From Chryseobacterium luquanense (GTDB taxonomy: Bacteria; Bacteroidota; Bacteroidia; Flavobacteriales; Weeksellaceae), in NCBI RefSeq assembly GCF_026460945.1, contig NZ_JAOVZV010000007.1, positions 62,001-126,000 of the forward strand: a DNA stretch of 64,000 nucleotides. Direction: 5' to 3'. Below, one piece after another: positions 51,563-60,903 of the stretch. Under the pieces are notes generated by a model. The model was not told the DNA's origin. It saw nothing but the letters and a program-made list of their open reading frames with translations, and ran no database searches. Position 1 is the stretch's first letter. Every line of letters begins with the position of its first letter. The position numbers were made by a program, and so were the translations under genes.

Positions 51563-52102
51563 ATGCTTACATCTAAAGTAGCTAAAAGATACGCACAGGG
51601 TTTGCTGGAATTCACAAATGAATCCGGACAGACTGAAGCGGTTTTTTCTGAAATGAAAGATGTGGTGAAGCTGATGTCTGAATCTAAAGATTTGAACAAA
51701 TTTTTCTTGACACCTTACATCGATGCAAATAAAAAAACTGAGGTAGCAAACGAAATCTTCAAAAGCTTTTCACCTGTTTCTCAGAATTTGATTAGATTAA
51801 TCATCAAAAACGGAAGAGAAAGTCAGCTTAAAAATGTTGCACAGCAATTCATCAACAAAGTGGAAGACATCAATGGTGTTCAAAGAATCACTTTGACTAC
51901 TGCAACACAGCTTTCTAACGAAAATATTGAGCAGATTCTAAGATCTACGAATCTTGTTAATCAAACTGCAACTTTCGACCTTAAAGTAAATGTAAACCCT
52001 GATATTTTAGGAGGTTATGTTTTAAGAGTTGGAGATCAGCAGGTAGATGCATCTGTAAAATCAAAATTGAATAAGATTAAAAAAGACTTTCAGTTAAACT
52101 AA
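51563..52102 (+). CDS. atpH: ATP synthase subunit delta
   Basis: 179 residues. The six-helix N-terminal domain begins [14 protein letters not shown], and the C-terminal part holds [22 protein letters not shown], the family's terminal motif (shown in part). It links the b stalk to alpha subunits at the top of F1. Spaced 2 bases after atpF and 16 before atpA. Confidence 0.96.
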   Translation: MLTSKVAKRYAQGLLEFTNESGQTEAVFSEMKDVVKLMSESKDLNKFFLTPYIDANKKTEVANEIFKSFSPVSQNLIRLIIKNGRESQLKNVAQQFINKVEDINGVQRITLTTATQLSNENIEQILRSTNLVNQTATFDLKVNVNPDILGGYVLRVGDQQVDASVKSKLNKIKKDFQLN

Positions 52103-52118
52103 GAAAAAAAACCATATA

Positions 52119-53696
52119 ATGGCAGAAATAAATCCGGCAGAAGTATCTGCGATCTTAAAACAACAGTTGGCCAACTTCGATACTCAATCTAATGTTGAGG
52201 AAGTAGGTACAGTTTTAACCATAGGTGATGGTATTGCTCGTGTATACGGGTTAGAAAATGTACAATACGGTGAATTGGTAAAATTTGCTAGCGATGTAGA
52301 AGGTATCGTACTAAACTTAGAAGAAGACAACGTAGGGGTGGCTCTTTTGGGTGAAAGCAAATTGGTAAGAGAGGGAGATACAGTAAGAAGAACAAACAGA
52401 ATCTCTTCTATCAAAGTAGGAGAAGGTATGTTGGGTAGAGTAGTTGATACTTTAGGTAACCCAATTGATGGTAAAGGTCCTATCAGCGGAGAATTGTATG
52501 AAATGCCATTGGAAAGAAAAGCTCCGGGTGTTATCTACAGACAGCCGGTAACTGAGCCTTTACAAACTGGTATTGTGGCAATTGACTCTATGATTCCTGT
52601 AGGAAGAGGTCAGAGAGAGTTGATCATTGGTGACAGACAGACAGGTAAAACTACTGTTGCTATTGATACGATTATCAACCAAAAAGAATTTTTTGATGCT
52701 GGTCAGCCAGTATATTGTATATATGTTGCAATCGGGCAGAAAGCTTCTACAGTAGCTCAGATTGTAAAAACTTTATCTGATAAAGGTGCTTTAGCTTATA
52801 CAGTAATTGTTGCAGCTAACGCTTCAGATCCGGTTCCAATGCAGGTATATTCTGCTATGGCAGGAGCTTCTATCGGAGAATTCTTCAGAGACACTGGTAG
52901 ACCAGCATTGATTATCTATGATGATTTATCTAAACAAGCTGTTGCTTACCGTGAGCTTTCTCTACTATTGAGAAGACCACCGGGTCGTGAGGCTTATCCT
53001 GGAGACGTTTTCTATCTTCACTCAAGATTATTGGAAAGAGCTGCAAAAGTAATTGCTGATGATAAAATTGCTAGCCAAATGAATGATTTACCGGAGTCTT
53101 TAAGACCTCTTGTAAAAGGTGGTGGTTCACTTACTGCACTTCCTATTATCGAAACTCAGGCTGGTGACGTTTCTGCGTATATCCCGACTAACGTAATTTC
53201 TATTACAGATGGACAGATTTTCTTGGAATCTGATCTATTCAACTCAGGGGTTCGTCCTGCGATCAATGTTGGTATCTCTGTATCAAGAGTAGGAGGTAAT
53301 GCTCAGATCAAATCAATGAAAAAAGTTTCTGGTACTCTTAAATTAGACCAGGCTCAGTATAAAGAATTAGAAGCGTTTGCTAAATTCGGTTCTGATCTTG
53401 ATGCTTCTACTTTAGCAGTTATCTCTAAAGGAGAAAGAAACGTTGAGTTGTTAAAGCAGCCAGTAAATTCTCCACTTCCTGTAGATAGCCAAGTTGCTAT
53501 GATTTATGCAGGTACTGAGAACTTAATGAGAAACGTTCCTATCAAGAAAGTAAAAGAATTCCAAATTGAATACATTGCTTTCCTTAGATCAAAGCATCCT
53601 GAAACTATGGCTGCTCTTAAAGCTGGAAAAATCGATAACGATATTACTGGTGTTCTTAAGCAGGCTGCTAATGATTTAGCTGCAAAATATAACTAA
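52119..53696 (+). CDS. atpA: ATP synthase subunit alpha
   Basis: 525 residues. Noncatalytic nucleotide-binding subunit of F1. P-loop GDRQTGKT at 171-178, then [20 protein letters not shown] and the ISVSRVGG signature with the arginine finger. Full length. It is followed by a heptad-repeat hairpin before atpG. The catalytic beta subunit gene atpD is not in this operon, as is usual in Bacteroidota. Confidence 0.98.
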   Translation: MAEINPAEVSAILKQQLANFDTQSNVEEVGTVLTIGDGIARVYGLENVQYGELVKFASDVEGIVLNLEEDNVGVALLGESKLVREGDTVRRTNRISSIKVGEGMLGRVVDTLGNPIDGKGPISGELYEMPLERKAPGVIYRQPVTEPLQTGIVAIDSMIPVGRGQRELIIGDRQTGKTTVAIDTIINQKEFFDAGQPVYCIYVAIGQKASTVAQIVKTLSDKGALAYTVIVAANASDPVPMQVYSAMAGASIGEFFRDTGRPALIIYDDLSKQAVAYRELSLLLRRPPGREAYPGDVFYLHSRLLERAAKVIADDKIASQMNDLPESLRPLVKGGGSLTALPIIETQAGDVSAYIPTNVISITDGQIFLESDLFNSGVRPAINVGISVSRVGGNAQIKSMKKVSGTLKLDQAQYKELEAFAKFGSDLDASTLAVISKGERNVELLKQPVNSPLPVDSQVAMIYAGTENLMRNVPIKKVKEFQIEYIAFLRSKHPETMAALKAGKIDNDITGVLKQAANDLAAKYN

Positions 53697-53699
53697 AAA

Positions 53700-53775
53700 T
53701 TAGTTGATGGTTTTTGGTTGATAGTTGACAGAATTTTCTAAAACTAGCAACCAACAACCGACAACCAACAACTAA
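53700..53775. repeat. Heptad-repeat hairpin, locus 5 (atpA-atpG)
   Basis: Left arm TAGTTGA, TGGTTTT, TGGTTGA, TAGTTGA; right arm CAACCAA, CAACCGA, CAACCAA, CAACTAA: four 7-base words each, separated by 19 bases. About 23 of 28 positions pair. The clearest member of the family. Confidence 0.85.
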
Positions 53776-53781
53776 CCCGAT

Positions 53782-54651
53782 ATGGCAAACTTAAAAGAAA
53801 TACGAGGAAGAATCAGTTCAATTTCATCTACGATGCAAATTACACGTGCTATGAAAATGGTTTCCGCTGCGAAACTTAAAAAAGCACAAGATGCCATCGT
53901 CATGTTGAGACCTTATTCTGAAAAACTTCAGGAGATCATTCAGAATGTAAATTCTAGTTCAGATCCTGATCAGGTTTCTGTTTACGCTCAGAAAAGAGAA
54001 GTAAAAAAAGTACTATTTATTGCTGTGACTTCAAACAGAGGTTTGGCAGGTGCTTTCAACTCATCTGTTGTAAAAGAACTGAATCACCAGTTTCAGAATA
54101 ATGCTCAGTACGAAGTTGAAGTTCTTACCATTGGTAAAAAAGTTTATGATGCTGTAAGAAAAAACCGCGCAGTGTTTTCAAATGAAAGCGCAATTTTTGA
54201 TAATCTTAATTTTGATAAAGTTGCCAACATTACAGAAGGCGTAATGTCTAGTTTTATTGAAGGTAAATTTGATGAAGTTTATTTGATTTATAATAAATTT
54301 ATCAATGCTGCAACTCAGGAAGTCATTACAGAACAACTTCTTCCAATTTCAATGGTTGAAACTGAAAAAGAAGAAGGTCAAACAGAAACTGACTATATCT
54401 TTGAACCAAATAGAAACGAAATTTTAGATAATTTAATTCCGAAATCTATTAAAACTCAGGTTTTCAAAGCAGTTTTAGACTCTGTGGCTGCAGAACACGG
54501 TGCGAGAATGACGGCAATGCACAAAGCAACCGACAATGCTCAGGATCTGAAAAATGACTTGGTTATTTTCTACAATAAAGCAAGACAAGCTGCCATTACA
54601 AACGAAATCTTAGAGATCGTTTCAGGAGCAGAAGCTTTGAAAAACTCGTAA
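53782..54651 (+). CDS. atpG: ATP synthase subunit gamma
   Basis: 289 residues. Central rotor shaft. ANLKEIRGRISSISSTMQIT begins the N-terminal helix; AAEHGARMTAMHKATDNA and the C-terminal helix (FYNKARQAAITNEILEIV) are the paired coiled coil. It starts 6 bases after the right arm of the heptad hairpin and closes the operon. Confidence 0.97.
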   Translation: MANLKEIRGRISSISSTMQITRAMKMVSAAKLKKAQDAIVMLRPYSEKLQEIIQNVNSSSDPDQVSVYAQKREVKKVLFIAVTSNRGLAGAFNSSVVKELNHQFQNNAQYEVEVLTIGKKVYDAVRKNRAVFSNESAIFDNLNFDKVANITEGVMSSFIEGKFDEVYLIYNKFINAATQEVITEQLLPISMVETEKEEGQTETDYIFEPNRNEILDNLIPKSIKTQVFKAVLDSVAAEHGARMTAMHKATDNAQDLKNDLVIFYNKARQAAITNEILEIVSGAEALKNS

Positions 54652-54671
54652 TAAAATATTCAAAAAATATG

Positions 54672-54700
54672 AAAGCATCGATATACTCGGTGCTTTTTTT
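54672..54700 (+). terminator. Terminator of the ATP synthase operon
   Basis: AAAGCATCGA pairs with TCGGTGCTTT (one G-T pair), followed by TTTT. Confidence 0.8.
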
Positions 54701-54725
54701 GTTATTTTTATTTTATATATCTTTG
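54698..54725 (+). promoter_or_regulatory. Promoter for the CNNM/CorC-type gene
   Basis: TTTG at 54698-54701 and TATCTTTG at 54718-54725 are 16 bases apart. The -33 part overlaps the T-run of the preceding terminator. Confidence 0.55.
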
Positions 54726-54747
54726 CATAAATAATTATAATTTCTAA

Positions 54748-56109
54748 ATGGATTCGGACATAGTCAGGCTTTTGCTAGCCTTGTTTCTTGTATTGTTAAA
54801 TGGCTTTTTCGTAGCCGCAGAATTTTCAATTGTTAAAGTTCGTTATTCACAAATTCAAATCAAAGCTGCCGAAGGTGATTCTATGGCAAAACAGGCAGAG
54901 CATATTATCAAGCATCTTGATGAATATCTTTCTGCAACCCAGCTTGGTATCACTTTAGCGTCTCTTGCATTAGGTTGGGTAGGTGAAAGTGCAATGCACC
55001 ATGTTATTGATAATTTATTCCATTCTTTAAATATTAATTTTAGTGAATCAACAGTTACAACAATATCTTTGGTTTGTAGTTTCTTGATAATCACTGTGAT
55101 GCATATCGTTTTCGGCGAGTTGATTCCAAAATCTATTGCGATCAGAAAGGCAGAAGCTACTACAATGGCTACAGCCGTTCCTTTGAGAGTTTTTTATACC
55201 GTTTTCAAGCCATTTATCTGGTTGATGAATTTAATGTCAAATGGATTTTTAAGATTAATAAAAATTCATCCGGCTTCCGAACAGGAAATTCACTCTACAG
55301 AGGAACTTCAGCTTTTGGTTAAACAATCTGCAGACAGTGGAGAAATTGAAGAAGAAAATTACGAAATCATAAAAAATGCATTTGATTTTACCGATCATTC
55401 GGCGAAACAAATTATGGTTCCGAGACAGAATATTACCTCTATCGATTTTGCTGATGATTTAAATGAAATTATCAATAAAATCATGGAAAGCGGATATTCC
55501 AGAATTCCTGTTTATGAAAACTCAATTGATAATGTGATTGGTGTTTTTTACACCAAAGAAATCATCAGAGAATTTGTTAAAAGGAAGGGAGAATTAAGTC
55601 ACGATGATCTTAGAGAATTGATGCGTGATTCATTTTTTGTGGTTGGAAGTAAGAAAATTTCAGATTTATTAAAAATTTTCCAACAGAAAAAGCAACATTT
55701 AGCCATCGTAATTGACGAATTTGGTGGAACTGAAGGAATTATTACTTTAGAAGATATTTTGGAGGAATTGGTAGGTGAAATTCAGGATGAAGAAGACGAT
55801 GAAGAAAAACTGGTTGATAAAGTAGGAGAAAATACCTATTGGGTAAAAGCCACACAACCTTTAGATGAAATCAACGAATCTTTGCCTAAAAAACTGACTG
55901 TTTCTGAGGAAAGTGAGTACAATACTTTGGCCGGATTTATTTTACATGCTTTGGAAGATATTCCTGAAGAAAATCAGGAATTCGATCTTGAAAATTATCA
56001 TTTTAAAATTTTAAAAATGAATAATAAAAGCGTTGAAATGGTGGAATTGGTTTATAATGAGACCAATAATATTGTAGATGATATTCTAGACAAATTAGGA
56101 GAAGATTAA
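54748..56109 (+). CDS. CNNM/CorC-type transporter-associated protein (hemolysin family)
   Basis: 453 residues. An N-terminal CNNM (DUF21) membrane domain with about four helices (residues 1-150) contains LNGFFVAAEFSIVKVRYSQI. Two CBS domains follow (about 215-335), with IMVPRQNITSIDF and IDEFGGTEGIITLEDILEELVGE (given by its ends). A CorC/HlyC C-terminal domain ends the chain. The family is linked to magnesium and other divalent ion efflux; the name hemolysin is historical. It is 13 bases upstream of clpS. Confidence 0.92.
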   Translation: MDSDIVRLLLALFLVLLNGFFVAAEFSIVKVRYSQIQIKAAEGDSMAKQAEHIIKHLDEYLSATQLGITLASLALGWVGESAMHHVIDNLFHSLNINFSESTVTTISLVCSFLIITVMHIVFGELIPKSIAIRKAEATTMATAVPLRVFYTVFKPFIWLMNLMSNGFLRLIKIHPASEQEIHSTEELQLLVKQSADSGEIEEENYEIIKNAFDFTDHSAKQIMVPRQNITSIDFADDLNEIINKIMESGYSRIPVYENSIDNVIGVFYTKEIIREFVKRKGELSHDDLRELMRDSFFVVGSKKISDLLKIFQQKKQHLAIVIDEFGGTEGIITLEDILEELVGEIQDEEDDEEKLVDKVGENTYWVKATQPLDEINESLPKKLTVSEESEYNTLAGFILHALEDIPEENQEFDLENYHFKILKMNNKSVEMVELVYNETNNIVDDILDKLGED

Positions 56110-56122
56110 AAATTTTTTAAAC

Positions 56123-56428
56123 ATGATTTTTTATAATAGCATAAAAGATTACGAAGATCCGAAACGTAAGTATGAAGAAGACGTTCTTGTTTTGGATGAA
56201 ATAGACGAAGTTTACAAATTAATTTTGCATAATGACGACATTCATACTTTTGATGATGTAATCGAAGCCTTAATTCAGATTTGTAAGCATGATCCGATTC
56301 AGGCAGAACAATGCACAATGTTGGTTCATTACAAAGGAAAATGCACAGTGAAAACCGGCTCTATGGATCTTTTGAAACCGATGCACGAAAAATTAATTTC
56401 ACGAAGCTTAACAAGCGAAATAGTATAA
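56123..56428 (+). CDS. clpS: ATP-dependent Clp protease adaptor ClpS
   Basis: 101 residues. Delivers N-degron substrates to ClpAP. YKLILHNDDIHTFDDVIEAL is the family signature, with the Asn-Asp-Asp that binds the N-terminal residue, and later CTMLVHYKGKCTVKTG. The N-terminal tail is short. Probably cotranscribed with the upstream CorC-type gene. Confidence 0.95.
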   Translation: MIFYNSIKDYEDPKRKYEEDVLVLDEIDEVYKLILHNDDIHTFDDVIEALIQICKHDPIQAEQCTMLVHYKGKCTVKTGSMDLLKPMHEKLISRSLTSEIV

Positions 56429-56431
56429 TAC

Positions 56432-56460
56432 AAACTCCGGCAATAGCTGGAGTTTTTTTT
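56432..56460 (+). terminator. Terminator after clpS
   Basis: ACTCCGGC pairs with GCTGGAGT (one G-T pair) and is followed by eight T. Confidence 0.8.
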
Positions 56461-56509
56461 GAATCTAAACTAAGGTCTAAATTCTAATTTCTCACATCTC
56501 ATTTCATCT
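56461..56509. repeat. Single-armed heptad array, locus 6 (clpS-udk)
   Basis: Seven consecutive 7-base words: GAATCTA, AACTAAG, GTCTAAA, TTCTAAT, TTCTCAC, ATCTCAT, TTCATCT. No facing arm is seen. It lies between the clpS terminator and the udk promoter. Confidence 0.6.
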
Positions 56510-56516
56510 AAAATAC

Positions 56517-56524
56517 TATCTTTG
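56517..56524 (+). promoter_or_regulatory. Bacteroidota-type -7 element for udk
   Basis: TATCTTTG matches TAnnTTTG, 25 bases before the udk start. Confidence 0.5.
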
Positions 56525-56549
56525 TAAAAACTCTAAAGAAATAAACAGA

Positions 56550-57164
56550 ATGCTTGTAATAGGAATTGCCGGAGGTACTGGTTCTGGCAAAACTACTGTT
56601 GTTGATAAGATTATTCAACAGCTTGACATTGAAGGAATGAATATTCTTTCTCAAGATAATTATTATAATGATAATCATAATCTTACGCTTACAGAAAGAG
56701 AAGCTTTAAATTATGATCATCCAAAATCCATCGATTTTGATTTATTGCTACAACATGTAAAAGCTTTAAAAAATAACGAATCGATTGAACAGCCTATTTA
56801 CAGCTTTGTAACACACGGAAGAACAGGAGATCACGTTACGGTAGAACCAAAAAATGTTCTCGTAGTAGAAGGAATTCTGGTTTTGACGAATAAAGAATTA
56901 CTGAAAGAATTTGATTTGAAAGTATTCGTTCATGCTGATTCAGATGAAAGACTGATTAGAAGGATAAGAAGAGATACTCAGGAAAGGGGAAGAGATTTGA
57001 ACGAGGTTTTACACCGTTATCAGACAACGTTGAAGCCAATGCATCAGGAATTTATCGAACCTTCGAAAAATGAAGCCGATTTGATTATTCCAAACATGAG
57101 ACAAAATTCTGTTGCGATTGATTTTTTAACCACCGTTATTAAAAATTCATTAAGAAAACACTAA
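56550..57164 (+). CDS. udk: Uridine kinase
   Basis: 204 residues. Phosphorylates uridine and cytidine in pyrimidine salvage. Walker A GGTGSGKT at 8-15, QDNYY in the base-binding region, YDHPKSIDFDLL, and RRIRRDTQERGRDL near the lid. Full length. Starts a short operon with the FtsB-like gene three bases downstream. Confidence 0.95.
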   Translation: MLVIGIAGGTGSGKTTVVDKIIQQLDIEGMNILSQDNYYNDNHNLTLTEREALNYDHPKSIDFDLLLQHVKALKNNESIEQPIYSFVTHGRTGDHVTVEPKNVLVVEGILVLTNKELLKEFDLKVFVHADSDERLIRRIRRDTQERGRDLNEVLHRYQTTLKPMHQEFIEPSKNEADLIIPNMRQNSVAIDFLTTVIKNSLRKH

Positions 57165-57167
57165 AAA

Positions 57168-57524
57168 ATGGCTGAAAAAGAACTTATTAAAGACATTAAA
57201 CCTAAATCGGAAATCTTTAAATTTATTCAAGAATATGTTTTGAATAAATATGTGATTGCGATTTGTCTTTTTTTGGTTTGGATGATTTTCTTTGATAAAA
57301 CTTCATTCTTGGTAATCAACGAGTTGAATGGCGAAATTAATAAATACGAAGAGCAGCTGGATTATTATAAATCAGAATACGAAAAGAATGATAAGTTCTA
57401 CAAAAAACTGATGAATAATAAATCTGAAAAAGAAAAATACGCAAGAGAAAATTACTTCATGAAAAAACCGAATGAAGAAATTTTTATCCTCGTTGTAGAC
57501 AGCGCAAATATTGCGAAGAAATAA
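57168..57524 (+). CDS. FtsB/DivIC-like septum formation initiator
   Basis: 118 residues. One membrane helix (about 28-45, YVIAICLFLVWMIFFD), then a periplasmic coiled coil rich in Asn, Glu and Tyr (residues 50-85) and the conserved YARENYFMKKPNEEIFIL tail. This is the layout of FtsB/DivIC, which links to FtsL and FtsQ at the divisome. Separated from udk by three bases. Confidence 0.88.
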   Translation: MAEKELIKDIKPKSEIFKFIQEYVLNKYVIAICLFLVWMIFFDKTSFLVINELNGEINKYEEQLDYYKSEYEKNDKFYKKLMNNKSEKEKYARENYFMKKPNEEIFILVVDSANIAKK

Positions 57525-57530
57525 ATTTTT

Positions 57531-57629
57531 AAGTGAATTATGAATAGTCAATTAGCTTTGCAGTCAATTTTTTTTAATTAATCTGCGAATCAAAATCACT
57601 TATTATCCATTACCTATTACTCATCAATT
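57531..57629. repeat. Heptad-repeat array, locus 7 (FtsB-like to mutA)
   Basis: Right arm ATCACTT, ATTATCC, ATTACCT, ATTACTC, ATCAATT ends exactly at the next start codon. Left arm AAGTGAA, TTATGAA, TAGTCAA, TTAGCTT faces it, with only partial complementarity. Confidence 0.65.
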
Positions 57630-58793
57630 ATGTCAAATACCGAAACCTTCTCAAACTGGGAAAATCTTGTTAAAAAACAGCTTAAAACAGAAGATATTTA
57701 CACGATTCTTAAGAAAGAAAATTTAGAAGGAATTGATGTAAAACCTTTTTATGATTATGTTGAAAAACCAATGTTAAATCTTCCAAAAGTGGAAGAAAGT
57801 ACGCATTTGGTTGCAACGTACCACGAAAGTCTTGAAGATGACGTTTTTGCATTTTTATTAAATGAAAATGTTGAAAATCTTATAGGAAAAACTGTTTTTG
57901 TTAATAATAAAGATTTGGCAGAACACATTAGCCCGCAAGATGAAGATCAATATTTTTCGTTGATTGATGTTTTTGATGAGAAAAATGCTGAGATTAATGA
58001 TCAGTTGGTAAAAGAGCTTTTAGCAAAAGATTTTAAAAGAAATATTTGTATAGATATTTCGCTTCATCAAAACGCAGGAGCTGCAATTTATCAACAATTG
58101 GGAATTGCTTTAGCAAAAACTAAAGAGCTTATTGAAGTTTATGGAGCTGAAATCATCAGTAAATTGATTTTCAGAATCGCTGTTGGAGGTAATTATTTCT
58201 TTGAAATGGCTAAAATTCGTGCTTTTAAATTGGTTTTTAATCAATTGTCAAAAGAATATAATTTAGACGAAATTCCATACATATTTGCTGAAACTTCACT
58301 TAGGAATAAAGCAATTTCAGATAATGAAAATAATCTTATTCGCTCGACTTTAGAATTGGCTTCGGCAATGATTGGCGGAGCAGATGCAGTGTACAGCACA
58401 AATTATTTAGTTGAGAAAAGCACAGATAATTCGGAAGAAATTTCCTTTAAACAACAGATTGTTTTAGCTTATGAAAGTATCATCAATGTTTTTGAAGATG
58501 CCTCAAACGGAAGTTATTATATCGAAGATATTACCAATCAGATTACGGATAAATCTTGGAATTTATTTGTTGGAATTGAAGAAAATGGTGGCTATCTCGA
58601 ACTCTTAAAGAAAGGAACTATTCAAAAAAAGATTTACGATCAAGCAGTTGAAGAGCAAAAATGGGTTGAAGAAGGTAAAATCAAACTGATTGGCGTGAAT
58701 TTATATCCAAAATTAGAAATTAAAAAATCGATTGAGGAATTATATAATCAAAATGAATTAAAAGCGGTTCGTTGGGCTGAAATGTTTGAGTAA
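57630..58793 (+). CDS. mutA: Methylmalonyl-CoA mutase, small (beta) subunit
   Basis: 387 residues. The beta subunit of the cobalamin enzyme that interconverts methylmalonyl-CoA and succinyl-CoA. WENLVKKQLKTEDIYTIL, then EGIDVKPFYD and the RIAVGGNYFFEMAKIRAFK region are typical. The chain ends after the TIM barrel, without the C-terminal cobalamin-binding-like domain of longer small subunits. The catalytic large subunit gene is not adjacent, which is unusual for a two-subunit mutase. Confidence 0.87.
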   Translation: MSNTETFSNWENLVKKQLKTEDIYTILKKENLEGIDVKPFYDYVEKPMLNLPKVEESTHLVATYHESLEDDVFAFLLNENVENLIGKTVFVNNKDLAEHISPQDEDQYFSLIDVFDEKNAEINDQLVKELLAKDFKRNICIDISLHQNAGAAIYQQLGIALAKTKELIEVYGAEIISKLIFRIAVGGNYFFEMAKIRAFKLVFNQLSKEYNLDEIPYIFAETSLRNKAISDNENNLIRSTLELASAMIGGADAVYSTNYLVEKSTDNSEEISFKQQIVLAYESIINVFEDASNGSYYIEDITNQITDKSWNLFVGIEENGGYLELLKKGTIQKKIYDQAVEEQKWVEEGKIKLIGVNLYPKLEIKKSIEELYNQNELKAVRWAEMFE

Positions 58794-59233
58794 TGAATGA
58801 AAAACTGACCGATTTATTTGAATATACTTATCATTTTAACAATGAAATGATAAAAGTTATTACTGAGAATCTCCCGAGAATTGAAGAAAAAACAATCAGT
58901 TTAATTAATCATACTTTAAATGCTCAGCAAATTTGGAATTCAAGAATTTTAAACGAGAAAACTTTTGACGGTTGGCAAATAAATGTTTTCGAAGATTTGA
59001 ATAAAATTAATCAACAGAATTTCCAGAAAAGTATTAAAATTGTTAATCAATTTAATTTAGATCAGAAAATTCAATACCAAAATTCAAAAGGAACAAAATT
59101 TGAAAATACTGTTTTCGAAATGCTTTTTCAGGCAATTAATCATTCAACCTATCATCGAGGTCAAATTAATTCTCAGTTGAAGCAAACCGGAATAAACCCA
59201 ATACTTACAGACTACATTTTTTACAAAAGATAG
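58793..59233 (+). CDS. DinB-family protein
   Basis: 146 residues with the four-helix DinB/YfiT-type fold: YTYHFNNEMIKVITENLPRI, then SLINHTLNAQQIWNSRIL with a metal-ligand-type His, and LFQAINHSTYHRGQINSQL with the closing H-x3-HRGQ motif. Members bind a metal and some are thiol transferases, but the substrate is unknown. The start codon overlaps the mutA stop (TAATG), so translation is coupled. Confidence 0.85.
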   Translation: MNEKLTDLFEYTYHFNNEMIKVITENLPRIEEKTISLINHTLNAQQIWNSRILNEKTFDGWQINVFEDLNKINQQNFQKSIKIVNQFNLDQKIQYQNSKGTKFENTVFEMLFQAINHSTYHRGQINSQLKQTGINPILTDYIFYKR

Positions 59234-59235
59234 AT

Positions 59236-60384
59236 TTGAAAAAAGAAATTTTAAATCCAGAAATTCAAAAATACATCAATGCAAATCTAAACGCAGATTT
59301 GCATTCTTTGTTGTTGAAAAAATCCCTGTTTCCAGAAGTTTCAATGCATGAAATTGTTCAACAAATTAAAGGAAAACAGGTTGCGCAAAAGAAATTCCCT
59401 TTTTTATTACAAGACGGAATTATTTTTCCCCCACAATTGAGTTTAGAACAATCTTCATCAGAAAAAACGGCTGTTTATAAATCGGAAATATTAAAAGGAA
59501 AGAAATTTGTAGATTTAACAAGTGGTTTTGGGATTGATGCTTTTTATTTGTCTAAAAACTTTGATGAAATAACTTTAGTTGAACAAAATACCGACCTTTT
59601 AGAAATTGTAGAACATAATTGGAATATTTTAGGTAAAAAAGCAAAGTTTATCAATCAAAAATTAGAAAATTTTTTAAGTGAAAATAAAGATAAATTTGAT
59701 GTAATTTATCTCGATCCTGCTAGAAGAGATCAGAATAAAAATAAAGTATTTCTTTTGGAAGACCTTTCGCCAAATATTTTAGAAATTCAGGAGCAGTTAC
59801 TTTCAATTTCTAAAGAAGTGATTATAAAATTATCTCCATTAATAGATCTTAAATATCTGATTTCGGTATTAAAAAATGTTTCAAAAATAGAAATTATTGC
59901 CGTTCGAAACGATGTGAAAGAGATTGTTGTTTCTCTTACTAAAAATTATTCAGGAGAAATAAATTGCAATTGTATTAATCTTGAAAGTGAAGAAAAAGCA
60001 TTTAGTTTTGCAATTAATGAAGAGAAAAATGCCGAAGCAGAGTATTCCGAGCCTGAAAGATTTATTTATATTCCAAATAATGCAATTCTTAAAGCAGGAA
60101 TTTTCAATTTGATTTCAAAGAAATTTGAAATTAAAAAACTGCATCCAAACACTCATTTATATACTTCTGAAATTAAAATTGATTATTTTCCGGGGCGAAC
60201 TTTAGAAATGGAAGTGATTGATTCAAAGCAAATTAAAAAGAAAGAGCAGTTTAATCTGATTTCAAAAAATTATCCGTTAAAACCTGAAGAAATTAAGAAA
60301 AAATATCAGGTAAAAGATGGGGGAGAACACTATCTTATTTTTACACAATCCAAAAAAGGTAAAATAATATTAAAATCAGTCTAA
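59236..60384 (+). CDS. Class I methyltransferase with THUMP-like domain
   Basis: 382 residues. A SAM-binding Rossmann core has KKFVDLTSGFGIDAFYLSK (motif I) and DVIYLDPARRDQ (motif IV). A C-terminal THUMP-like part follows. Such proteins are thought to act on RNA, though no target is known. It starts with a TTG two bases after the DinB stop; no ATG fits near the start, and the conserved region begins soon after, so TTG is accepted. Confidence 0.85.
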   Translation: MKKEILNPEIQKYINANLNADLHSLLLKKSLFPEVSMHEIVQQIKGKQVAQKKFPFLLQDGIIFPPQLSLEQSSSEKTAVYKSEILKGKKFVDLTSGFGIDAFYLSKNFDEITLVEQNTDLLEIVEHNWNILGKKAKFINQKLENFLSENKDKFDVIYLDPARRDQNKNKVFLLEDLSPNILEIQEQLLSISKEVIIKLSPLIDLKYLISVLKNVSKIEIIAVRNDVKEIVVSLTKNYSGEINCNCINLESEEKAFSFAINEEKNAEAEYSEPERFIYIPNNAILKAGIFNLISKKFEIKKLHPNTHLYTSEIKIDYFPGRTLEMEVIDSKQIKKKEQFNLISKNYPLKPEEIKKKYQVKDGGEHYLIFTQSKKGKIILKSV

Positions 60385-60389
60385 AAATG

Positions 60390-60420
60390 TTGCCGAAAAA
60401 TGCAATATTTCTTACTTTTG
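60390..60420 (+). promoter_or_regulatory. Complete TTG-N20-TACTTTTG promoter
   Basis: A -33 TTG at 60390-60392 and -7 TACTTTTG at 60413-60420 with a 20-base spacer. It serves the His-rich lipoprotein gene, with a leader of about 63 bases. Confidence 0.7.
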
Positions 60421-60490
60421 GGCAATTAAAAATTCAGGGATTGAATCATTTAACACAATTCCTTAAGATCTTAAAAATAAAAATCTGCAT

Positions 60491-60763
60491 ATGAAAAAAT
60501 TAGTTATCTGTTTAGCTCTTGCAACTGTAGCGGTAAGCTGTAAAAAAATTCAGGCTGGAGGAAATAAAAATGTTATCAAGTTGGAAGAAGGTACAGAAAG
60601 ATATTCTGATGATCATCAAGGTGGTGCAGAATCTCACGGAAGTGCACATGAAGCTGCTCCTGCTCATGCACAGCCAGCTCACGGTGCTCACGAAACTGAA
60701 GCTCCAAAAACTGATTCTACAGCTGCTGTAAAGCATGAAGAAACTGCAAAGACAGAACACTAA
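60491..60763 (+). CDS. Small His-rich lipoprotein
   Basis: 90 residues. Signal peptide with lipobox LATVAVSCKK, making Cys17 the lipidation site. The mature part is low complexity: Ala, His, Glu and Pro rich with HGSAHEAAPAHAQPAHGAHE, a possible loose metal-binding segment. I do not recognise the family. It is a single gene with a strong promoter and terminator, which supports it being real. Confidence 0.75.
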   Translation: MKKLVICLALATVAVSCKKIQAGGNKNVIKLEEGTERYSDDHQGGAESHGSAHEAAPAHAQPAHGAHETEAPKTDSTAAVKHEETAKTEH

Positions 60764-60783
60764 TTTTTCTGAAAATAAAATAA

Positions 60784-60810
60784 AAATCCTGCTTTTTGCG
60801 GGATTTTTTT
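60784..60810 (+). terminator. Terminator after the His-rich lipoprotein gene
   Basis: AAATCCTGC pairs with GCGGGATTT (one G-T pair), followed by a T-run. Confidence 0.8.
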
Positions 60811-60903
60811 GTTGAATAAACATTCAAGCACTCTAAATTAAATTAAACCTTTTTGTTTGCGGTGATAGACAATTTTTTTAATTTTAACAAAATTTAATTT
60901 ACA

